From an uncultured Collinsella sp. (lineage in GTDB: Bacteria; Actinomycetota; Coriobacteriia; Coriobacteriales; Coriobacteriaceae): DNA of 7,606 nucleotides. The notes beneath the pieces were generated by a model. It was not told the origin of the DNA, made no database searches, and was given only the letters and a program-made list of their open reading frames with translations. This document shows, in pieces, positions 1-6,300 of this stretch (position 1 is its first letter; the number at the start of each line of letters is the position of its first letter). Made by a program: the position numbers and the translations under genes. The DNA lies in contig CABQHZ010000085.1 of the NCBI GenBank assembly GCA_902464175.1, positions 1 to 7,606 of the forward strand, written 5' to 3'.

Positions 1-299
1 AGCGCGAGGAGCTTATGGCTTCCGCCGCCGCTCAGGCCGATTCCATCATCGCCGACGCTCAGCAGCAGGCCCTCACCATTGCCGGTGAGCAGGAGATCGT
101 CCGCTTAGCACAGCAGCAGGCCGACGACATCCGCGATCGCGCCCAGCAGTACGAGCGCGAGACGCGTTATGCAGCCGAGGACTACGCAGAGCAGGTCTTT
201 ACGCACCTGGAGGAGAACCTCAAGAGCCTGACCGGCACCGTTACCCGTTGCCGTCAGCAGCTTAACGAGGGTGCCGCCCAACAGAATGGTCAGTGGTAA
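1..299 (+). CDS. DivIVA/SepIVA-like coiled-coil protein, 3' part
   Basis: The reading frame is open from the left edge (codons from base 3 read R-E-E-L-M-A-S) to a TAA at 297-299, so about 98 C-terminal residues are present. The sequence is Ala, Gln and Glu rich, with heptad-like spacing (IIADAQQQ, IVRLAQQQADDIRDRAQQYERE), no membrane segment and no catalytic motif. It is a cytoplasmic, mostly helical coiled coil. A gene of this kind directly before DUF177 and rpmF matches the place of SepIVA, a DivIVA-domain septation factor, in mycobacteria. On that basis a role in division or polar envelope synthesis is inferred, not shown. An ATG at 15 has a purine-rich GAGGAG at 6-11 but only 3 bases of spacing. 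I judge it internal, because the upstream codons also read as coiled coil, but a short 94-residue protein cannot be excluded. The end overlaps yceD by one base. Confidence 0.6.
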   Translation, partial: REELMASAAAQADSIIADAQQQALTIAGEQEIVRLAQQQADDIRDRAQQYERETRYAAEDYAEQVFTHLEENLKSLTGTVTRCRQQLNEGAAQQNGQW

Positions 300-853
300 T
301 GGCTGAGTTCCCGAGCGTTACCGTCGATCTTTCCGAGCAGCTCGAGTTCCCTGGTGATTCGTATCCGCTGACCGGTAAGGTCGATGTCGCCACCTACACG
401 GTGGGCGAGAAGGAGTACCAGCTACAGGACGGCATCGACTACGATGTTGTCTTTACCAATGCCGGTACCGGTGTTTTGCTTACCGGCATGGTCCGCGCGC
501 ACGCCACCGGCGAGTGCGACCGTTGCCTGGAGCCCGCCTCGTTTGATATCGCCGGCGAGATCGAGGAGTTCTACCTCTTTGAGGAGCCCGAGGATCCCGA
601 GGCCTACGAGGACGGCTACGAGCTCCTGGGTGAGGACCGCATCGTGGATCTGGGTGAGCCCATCAACGACGCGGTCGTCATGGACACGCCGTTTGTGGTG
701 CTCTGCAAGCCCGATTGCCGCGGTCTGTGTCCCACTTGCGGTTGCAATCTCAACGTCGAGCAATGCGATTGTGCCGCTCAGGCAGAGGCAGAATGGGCCG
801 CTGCCACGGAAAATCCATTTGCAGCATTGAAGAATCTCAAGCTCGATGAGTAA
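299..853 (+). CDS. yceD: YceD/DUF177 large-subunit rRNA accumulation protein
   Basis: A 184-residue protein of the DUF177/YceD family. The E. coli and plant members are needed for normal 23S rRNA accumulation, and the gene usually sits beside rpmF, as here. Seen in the sequence: a beta-rich N-terminal half; the family motif CDRCLEP at residues 73-79; an acidic linker (about 86-120); a second cysteine cluster (C136, C140, C144, C147, C149, C156, C158) in CKPDCRGLCPTCGCNLN; and the typical C-terminal NPFAALKNLK. The cysteine pairs suggest metal binding, an inference. I chose the ATG at 299, which overlaps the previous stop as TAATG and implies coupled translation. There is no good ribosome binding site, and an in-frame GTG at 293 would add only two residues. 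A role in ribosome assembly fits the following L32 gene. Confidence 0.93.
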   Translation: MAEFPSVTVDLSEQLEFPGDSYPLTGKVDVATYTVGEKEYQLQDGIDYDVVFTNAGTGVLLTGMVRAHATGECDRCLEPASFDIAGEIEEFYLFEEPEDPEAYEDGYELLGEDRIVDLGEPINDAVVMDTPFVVLCKPDCRGLCPTCGCNLNVEQCDCAAQAEAEWAAATENPFAALKNLKLDE

Positions 854-858
854 AACTG

Positions 859-867
859 TGGTAGTAT
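859..867 (+). promoter_or_regulatory. possible extended -10 promoter for rpmF
   Basis: TGGTAGTAT reads as an extended -10 element (TG, one base, then TAGTAT at 862-867) in the yceD-rpmF gap, about 50 bases before the rpmF start. No convincing -35 hexamer lies 16-18 bases upstream, which extended -10 promoters can tolerate. It would let L32 be made in excess of YceD. Weak motif evidence only. Confidence 0.3.
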
Positions 868-904
868 CGCTACTTGCGCGTAATCGCCACACTGGATAGT
901 TCAT

Positions 905-912
905 AAGGAAGG
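905..912 (+). promoter_or_regulatory. ribosome binding site of rpmF
   Basis: AAGGAAGG is strongly complementary to the 3' end of 16S rRNA. AAGGA ends 8 bases before the ATG at 918. It fixes the start of a gene of only 59 codons. Confidence 0.8.
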
Positions 913-917
913 TCACT

Positions 918-1097
918 ATGCCCGTACCTAAACAAAAGCAGGGTCGTATCCGCACTCACACCCGTCGTTCCGCCAACATGAAGATCTCGGCTGCGGCTCA
1001 GTCCACGTGCCCCCGTTGCGGCGCTGTCAAGCTTCCGCACCACGTGTGCCCCAGCTGCGGTTTCTACAAGGACCGCGAGGTTATCGTTACCGAGTAA
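918..1097 (+). CDS. rpmF: 50S ribosomal protein L32
   Basis: A 59-residue protein that starts MPVPKQKQGRIRTHTRRSAN, the usual basic N-terminus of bacterial L32, and ends in KDREVI-VTE. It is a small structural protein of the large ribosomal subunit near the peptidyl-transferase exit region. Two CxxC pairs (C31/C34 and C44/C47) form the zinc ribbon, so this is the zinc-binding (C+) type of L32 and not the cysteine-free form that some bacteria use under zinc limitation. Length is normal for the family. The gene follows yceD by 64 bases, a pairing found across many phyla. A hairpin with a T-run 40 bases downstream probably ends much of its transcript. The start is supported by a strong ribosome binding site. 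Confidence 0.97.
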   Translation: MPVPKQKQGRIRTHTRRSANMKISAAAQSTCPRCGAVKLPHHVCPSCGFYKDREVIVTE

Positions 1098-1137
1098 CGG
1101 TATACTCTGGATGCGATGCCGTTCCAAATGGAACCAC

Positions 1138-1167
1138 AATGGCCGGCTCAATGAGTCGGCCATTTTT
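1138..1167 (+). terminator. intrinsic terminator between rpmF and plsX
   Basis: AATGGCCGGCT (1138-1148) pairs with AGTCGGCCATT (1154-1164), an 11-bp stem with one G-U pair and a 5-base loop, followed by TTTTT at 1163-1167. This is a classic factor-independent terminator shape. A smaller hairpin (GTTCC 1121-1125 with GGAAC 1130-1134) lies just before it. It sits between rpmF and the plsX ribosome binding site, so it may separate the two units or act as a partial attenuator. Confidence 0.75.
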
Positions 1168-1171
1168 GTAT

Positions 1172-1177
1172 AAGGAG
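1172..1177 (+). promoter_or_regulatory. ribosome binding site that sets the plsX start
   Basis: AAGGAG lies 7 bases before the ATG at 1185 but only 1 base before an in-frame ATG at 1179. The spacing favours 1185 as the true start. Confidence 0.8.
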
Positions 1178-1184
1178 CATGTAT

Positions 1185-2204
1185 ATGAGTAACGTTCGCG
1201 TTTGTGTAGACGTTGTGGGCGGAGACGAGAAACCTCAGGTTGTTCTCGATGGTATCGAGGCTGCACTTGCCGCCGATCCCGATATCGAGGTCTTGGCAGC
1301 TGGCCCCGCTGAAATCGTCAATCCCTTTGCTGCTTCCCATGCACGTGTTGAGGCCCTTGAGGCACCCGACGTTATCGCCATGGATGACGATCCCATTCGC
1401 GCCGTGATGACCAAGCGTAAATCGTCGATCGTGCTGTCGTGTCGCGCCATCAAAAAGGGCAACGCGGACGCGTTCTTCTCCGCCGGCTCGACCGGTGCCA
1501 TGACTGCTGCCGCCACCGCCTATGTGACGCCGTTTAGGTATCAGGCCGAAGGCAAGAAGCAGCCGGTACGTCCCTGTCTGACCAATGCGTTACCCAATCG
1601 CGCCGGCGGTCTGACGGTGCTGTGCGATATGGGCGCCAACCCCGATGTTGATATGGACGATATGGTGCGCTTTGCGCAGATGGGCAGCGCCTATGCCCGC
1701 GTCGTCTTGGGCATTGAACATCCTCGCGTAGGTCTGCTCGCCAATGGCACCGAGGACGAGAAGGGCTCCAACTTTACCAAGGCCTGCTTCCCTGCTATGA
1801 AGGCCGCGGTTCCGGGCTTTGTGGGCAACTGCGAAGGCACCGATCTTACGTCGGGCAATTTTGACGTCGTGGTCGCCGACGGCATGTCGGGCAATATCGC
1901 TCTCAAGGCTACCGAGGGCGCTGCCAAGTTTTTGCTGCAGGAGCTCAAGGGCGCCTTTATGGCCTCGCTCGGCACCAAGATCGCCGCGCTGCTCATAAAA
2001 AAGCAGATGCGCGAGATTAAGGCCAAGCTCTCTGGTGATGCCAAGGGCGGCGCGATTCTTTTGGGCCTGCGTGGCGTGGTCCTGATCGGCCATGGCGCCA
2101 CCTCGGTCGAGGCTGTTAAAAACGGTACGCTCGCGGCGGCCGAAGCCGTGCGCGCGGGGCTGGTCGAGAACGTCGCCAACTCCATGGACGGTATCGTTTT
2201 ATAA
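1185..2204 (+). CDS. plsX: phosphate acyltransferase PlsX
   Basis: A 339-residue PlsX. The family converts acyl-ACP and phosphate to acyl-phosphate, which the membrane enzyme PlsY uses to acylate glycerol-3-phosphate in the first step of phospholipid synthesis. PlsX itself is a peripheral, membrane-associated protein. Visible family blocks: VDVVGGDEKP near residue 8 (usual form DAMGGDxxP); SAGSTGAMTAAA at 99-110; LPNRAGGLTVLCDMGANPD at 136-154; GSAYARVVLGIEHPRVGLLANG at 167-188; GNCEGTDLTSGNFDVVVADG at 214-233 with GNIALKATEG following; and GGAILLGLRGVVLIGHG near 288-304. Length is typical. It is separated from rpmF by a terminator-like hairpin, and acpP follows after 124 bases, so enzyme and substrate carrier are neighbours. 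fabD and fabG, which lie between plsX and acpP in Bacillus, are absent. Confidence 0.97.
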   Translation: MSNVRVCVDVVGGDEKPQVVLDGIEAALAADPDIEVLAAGPAEIVNPFAASHARVEALEAPDVIAMDDDPIRAVMTKRKSSIVLSCRAIKKGNADAFFSAGSTGAMTAAATAYVTPFRYQAEGKKQPVRPCLTNALPNRAGGLTVLCDMGANPDVDMDDMVRFAQMGSAYARVVLGIEHPRVGLLANGTEDEKGSNFTKACFPAMKAAVPGFVGNCEGTDLTSGNFDVVVADGMSGNIALKATEGAAKFLLQELKGAFMASLGTKIAALLIKKQMREIKAKLSGDAKGGAILLGLRGVVLIGHGATSVEAVKNGTLAAAEAVRAGLVENVANSMDGIVL

Positions 2205-2251
2205 GAGCGAGTTAGAGCGCTGTTATGTGCCTCGCGGCGCACGTCGTGGGG

Positions 2252-2257
2252 TAGAAT
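2252..2257 (+). promoter_or_regulatory. possible -10 element upstream of acpP
   Basis: TAGAAT matches the -10 consensus at 4 of 6 bases and lies in the longest gap of the region, 72 bases before the acpP start. No good -35 is present at normal spacing, so this is tentative. If real, the transcript would begin just before the hairpin at 2270. Confidence 0.22.
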
Positions 2258-2269
2258 CAAAACCGTGTC

Positions 2270-2299
2270 TTGGTGCCGCCCGCGCGGTGCCAATCTTTT
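2270..2299 (+). terminator. hairpin with T-rich tail between plsX and acpP
   Basis: TTGGTGCCGC (2270-2279) pairs with GCGGTGCCAA (2284-2293), a 10-bp stem with two G-U pairs and a 4-base loop, followed by TCTTTT at 2294-2299. The shape is that of a weak intrinsic terminator. It could end the plsX transcript, or act as a 5' leader structure for the acpP operon if the -10 at 2252 is used. Confidence 0.5.
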
Positions 2300-2316
2300 G
2301 GTATTCATGCACTATG

Positions 2317-2322
2317 AGAGGA
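2317..2322 (+). promoter_or_regulatory. ribosome binding site that sets the acpP start
   Basis: AGAGGA ends 6 bases before the ATG at 2329. An in-frame ATG at 2314 overlaps this site and so is unlikely to be the start. Confidence 0.75.
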
Positions 2323-2328
2323 AGCGCT

Positions 2329-2571
2329 ATGGACCGCTCCGAAATCTTCGACAAGATCGCCGAGGTCGCTGCTGACGTTCTGGGCGTCGATGTTGCCGAA
2401 ATTAGCGATGAGACCACCTTTGACGATCTCGATGCCAACTCGCTCGAGCGCCTGCAGCTGGTTACGGCTATCGAGGACGAGTTCAATCTCGAGATCGATG
2501 ATGAGACCTTGCTCTCGCTCAACTCTGTCGCCGACGCCGTCGACGCGATCGAAAACGCCAGGGAGGCTTAG
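2329..2571 (+). CDS. acpP: acyl carrier protein
   Basis: An 80-residue, strongly acidic four-helix carrier protein that holds growing fatty acids on a 4'-phosphopantetheine arm and supplies acyl chains to PlsX and other acyltransferases in the cytoplasm. The attachment motif is LDANSLERLQLV. The modified serine is S38, but the residue before it is Asn37, not the usual Asp of the DSL motif. The rest (TFDDLDANS, then IEDEFNLEIDDE) is typical, as is the length. The open frame extends upstream to 2092, but those residues are arginine-rich, overlap plsX in another frame and precede the ribosome binding site, so they are not part of the protein. rnc starts 3 bases after its stop, which implies one transcript. 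A specialised carrier protein is possible given Asn37, but no other acpP gene lies in the window. Confidence 0.94.
   Translation: MDRSEIFDKIAEVAADVLGVDVAEISDETTFDDLDANSLERLQLVTAIEDEFNLEIDDETLLSLNSVADAVDAIENAREA
2561..2566 (+). promoter_or_regulatory. ribosome binding site supporting the TTG start of rnc
   Basis: GGGAGG lies inside the last codons of acpP, 8 bases before TTG at 2575. It supports this rare start codon and suggests that rnc translation is coupled to termination on acpP. Confidence 0.75.
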
Positions 2572-2574
2572 GTC

Positions 2575-3300
2575 TTGGCTTTATCCGAACGACTTACGCG
2601 CGCCCAGGAGATTCTGGGCCACGAGTTCAATGACAAGGTGCTGCTGCGCGCGGCCCTTACGCATCCTTCGGCCGTCGAAGGGCAGCCAGTCTCGGCAAGC
2701 TACGAGCGCCTTGAGTTCTTGGGCGATTCCATTTTGGGCGCCGTCGTCGCCCGTTCACTCTTTGAGTCCTATCCCGAGTTTGACGAGGGCAAGCTCACGC
2801 GCCTGAAGGTGTCGCTTGTCTCGGGCGCCACGCTGTCCGAGGTGTCGCATGAGCTGGGCATCGACGACATCATCATCTTTGGTGCCTCCGAGACCGGTAC
2901 CGGTGCGCGCGGCCTGCATTCGGCGCTCGAGAACGTCTACGAGTCGCTCGTGGGCGCGCTGTACCTGGACGCCGGCTGGGATGTTGCGGCGGAGTTTATC
3001 CACCGTACGCTTAAGCCGCATTTGGCTTCCGAGCGTGCCGAGCATCCTGCGAACCCCAAGTCGTTTTTGCAGGAGTGCGTGCAAGCCGACGGTCACGAGC
3101 CCCCGGCGTATAAGCTCGTTGGCTCCGAGGGCCCGGCGCATGCGCCCACCTTTACCGCTGTGGTGCTCATCGACGGCATTCGCCAGGGCCGCGGCACCGG
3201 TTCCTCCAAGAAGGAGGCCGAGGGAGCCGCTGCGCTCGAGGCACTCGACCGCATGGGCTACACCACCAACGGCGTGATTCTCAACAAGAAGCCTGTTTAA
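2575..3300 (+). CDS. rnc: ribonuclease III
   Basis: A 241-residue RNase III, the double-strand-specific endonuclease that processes rRNA precursors and some mRNAs. It works as a homodimer with magnesium. The catalytic domain spans about residues 5-150 and has the signature ERLEFLGDSILG at 44-55, giving E47 and D51. The second metal-binding block reads ALENVYESLVGALYLD at 117-132. E123 matches E. coli E117, but N120 stands where E. coli has D114. The double-stranded RNA-binding domain covers about 160-229 (NPKSFLQECVQ to GTGSSKKEAEGAAALEAL). Length is normal. Translation starts at TTG, backed by a good ribosome binding site 8 bases away inside acpP. The next gene, smc, begins 10 bases after its stop, an order shared with many bacteria. 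Confidence 0.97.
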   Translation: MALSERLTRAQEILGHEFNDKVLLRAALTHPSAVEGQPVSASYERLEFLGDSILGAVVARSLFESYPEFDEGKLTRLKVSLVSGATLSEVSHELGIDDIIIFGASETGTGARGLHSALENVYESLVGALYLDAGWDVAAEFIHRTLKPHLASERAEHPANPKSFLQECVQADGHEPPAYKLVGSEGPAHAPTFTAVVLIDGIRQGRGTGSSKKEAEGAAALEALDRMGYTTNGVILNKKPV

Positions 3301-3310
3301 GCGAGGAACC

Positions 3311-6300
3311 GTGTATCTCAAGTCCCTCACGCTCAAAGGGTTCAAGTCGTTTGCCGACCGCGCCCATATGTCATTTGAGCCGGGCCTGACCGTCATCGTC
3401 GGTCCCAACGGCTCGGGAAAATCGAACATCTCCGACTCGATTCTGTGGGTCCTGGGCGAGCAGAGCGCCAAGCAGCTGCGCGGCCAGGCCATGGAGGACG
3501 TCATCTTCTCGGGCTCGTCGGCACGCAAGCCGGTGGGTGTCGCCGAGGTCACGCTGGTGCTCGATAACTCGGACCATATGCTGCCCGTCGATTTTGACGA
3601 GGTCGCCATCACCCGTCGCATGTATCGCTCGGGCGAAAGCGAGTACCTCATCAACTCGAGTCCGTGCCGCCTGATGGACATTCAGGACATCCTGCACGAT
3701 TCGGGCCTGGGCAAGGATACGCATTCCATCATCAGCCAGGGCAAGCTCGATGCCATTTTGCAGAGCCGCCCCGAGGAGCGCCGTGCCCTCATCGAGGAGG
3801 CCGCCGGCATCTCCAAGCACAAGCGCCGCAAGGAGCGTGCGCTCAAAAAGATTAAGTCGATGGACGAGCACCTGACGCGTGCCCGCGACATCAATAAGGA
3901 GATCGCCCGTCAGCTGCGGCCGCTGGAGCGTCAGGTCGATCGCGCGCGCAAGTACAAAGAGCTGTCCTCGCGCGCGAACGAACTTACGCAGATGCTGGCC
4001 GTCGACGAGCTTCGTTCGCTGCAGTCGCAGTGGAACGACTTGGAGAGCCGCTCCAAGGAGGGCGCCGCCGAGCTTGAGCTTGCGCAGTACCGCTTGGGCG
4101 AAAAGGAACGCGAGCTCGAGAAGCTCCAGGTCATGCTTGAGGAAAAGGGCCTGTTTGTGGGCGATCTGGGCGAGCAGCGCCGCCATATGCAAGACGTGGT
4201 CGGCCGCATTAACTCCGATATGCGCCTGCTCGAGGAAAAGGGCCACAACATGGTGTCGCGCCTGTCCGACATGCGTGGCCAGATCTCGAGCTCCGAGCAT
4301 CAGCGTCGTCGCGTGGTCGAGGAGCTCGAGGACGCGCGTGCGCAGCTTGAGGAGGTGACCGGTGCGCACATGCAGGCCCAGGAGGACGTTGACGCCGCCG
4401 GGCCTGCCGCCGCTGAGCTCCACGAGCGACGCGTGGCTCTCGACAATCAGATTTCGCAGCTTACGCGTGAGCAACGCGATGTGCAGCGCGTGGCCGATAA
4501 CGCGGCGCTCGAACTCGCCAAGGTGAAGGACTCGCTGAGCAACGCCGAGGTTGAGGACAACATGTACGCCTCGCGCTTGGAGCAGATCGATGAACAGCTC
4601 GAGGAGGTTACAGCATCGCTTGATAGCCGTCGCGACCGTGCTGAGGAGCTTGAGAGTGCCCTTGAGGCGGCTCGTCAGGCCCAGAACGATGCGCGCGAGG
4701 CCACCGAGGTCGCCCGTGCAGCCCTGAAGGACTTGCGTAATCGTGAGAGCGAGGCGCGCAACAAGCTGTCCGAGGTGCGCTCGGAGCTTGCCAGCCAAAA
4801 GAAGCTTGATGCCCGCATGGCAGACAGCTCGCCGCTGGTGAGCCGTCTGATGGGCGCACTGGGCGATGATGTCTCAGGCCGTCTGGGCGACGTGCTCGAC
4901 GCCCCTCGTGAGCTTGAGGGCCTGGTTGAGCAACTACTTGCCGGCGATATCGATGCTCTTTTGTTTGATGATGCCGCTACGCTTGAGCGCGCCGGTCGTG
5001 CGGCTTTGGACCAAAAGAAGGCTTCGGGCGAGGCGCTGTTGGTGGCGCGCGGCGTGAGCGGTGGTGCTGCTGCCAATGGCGCTGCCGGTACGCGTCTGGT
5101 CGATCGTCTGTCCGTGCGCTCCGGTTATGGCCCGGTTGTCGAGGCCCTTCTCGGCGGCTATTACGTGGTCGATGACTTGGCTGCCGCGTTGGCTGCCCCT
5201 GTCGTTGACGGTGTGACCTACGTGACTCCCGATGGCGCCCGCGTGAGCTGTGGTGGTCTGGTGCGCGTGGGGCTCGATGCCGGCGAGGCTTCGGGTGCCT
5301 TGGAGCGCAAGCGCCGCATCCGTGAGCTCGAGGGCCTGGAACCCGATCTGGCTGCCATCTTTGAGCATGCTTCGGACCAAGTCGTTGAGGCCAACGCCGC
5401 CGTCGAGGAGGCACGTGCCGCCGAGGGCGATGCCGCCGGTGAGATCGCCCGTCTTGAGGGCGAGCGCCGCTCGCTGCTCTCCGAGATCGGCCGCTTGGAG
5501 CAAAGCGTCAACAATGCCGAGGTCGAGCGCGTGCGCATCTCCAAGCGCCGCGAGCAGGCCTCCGAGGCCGTTCGCGCTGCGCGCCCGCGCGTTGACGAGC
5601 TCACCCGTTCGCGTGACGAGGCGCGTGCACAGGCAAGCGACCTGGGTCTCCAGATTGCCGAGGCCAACGATGAGCTCGATCGCGTTCGCCGTGACGATTC
5701 CGAGGCCGCCGGTAAGCTCGCCGATGCCAAGGTGCGCCTGGCCCAGACGAGCGAGCGCCTGCGTTCGCTGAAGGGCCGCGTGCCCGACCTTGAGCATCGT
5801 CTTGAGGGCATCGACCGTCGTATCCGCGGAACACGCCAGGCTTCGCGCTCGCTCGAGCTGCTGCGCCTGCGCGTCGACCCCATGCACGAACGCTATTCTG
5901 CCCTGTTGGAACGCGCATCGGATTGGGCAGCGCGCCTGCGTGACCAGGCCTCTCTGGAAGAGGCGGACTCCGCTTCGCTCAAGAAGACCATCGAGGATGC
6001 CAAGGCCGGGGTCTCCCGTGCCAAGGAGCGGGTTGATGCCGCCACGGCGACGCAAAATGAGTTCAAGGTTGCGCGCGGCAAGCTCGAGGTGCAGGTAGAG
6101 GCGGCCATAAAGGCTATTACCGCCGACGGTACCACGGTGCTCGAGGAAGCGCTCATGCTGCCGGCGCCCACCGATCGCGATGCCGCCGAGCGCGAGCTCA
6201 ACCAGCTTGTGCGCCAGATCAACAATCTGGGCCCCGTGAACCAGGTTGCCATGGAGGAGTACGAGCAGCTCAAGCGCCGCGCCGACTACATCGAGGAGCA

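Noticed and set aside
293..298. GTG at 293 as the yceD start
   Set aside because: It has no better ribosome binding site than ATG 299, and TAATG overlap is also used at the smc-ftsY junction.
857..891. TGTGG...CCACA dyad in the rpmF leader as an L32 autoregulatory structure
   Set aside because: Only 5 bp pair across a 25-base interior with poor internal pairing, so it is likely chance.
1007..1192. 61-codon plus-strand open frame across the end of rpmF and the plsX leader
   Set aside because: It is out of frame with rpmF, runs through the terminator hairpin and has no ribosome binding site.
2092..2328. Upstream extension of the acpP frame
   Set aside because: It overlaps the end of plsX in another frame, is Arg/Pro-rich unlike any ACP, and lies before the ribosome binding site at 2317-2322.
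2755..3681. 308-codon minus-strand open frame across rnc and smc
   Set aside because: It overlaps two well-supported genes and their junction, and its residues match no family I recognise.
3371..4798. 475-codon open frame on the minus strand inside the first half of smc
   Set aside because: Same cause: antisense shadow of a GC-rich coiled-coil gene, with no domain or start signal recognised.
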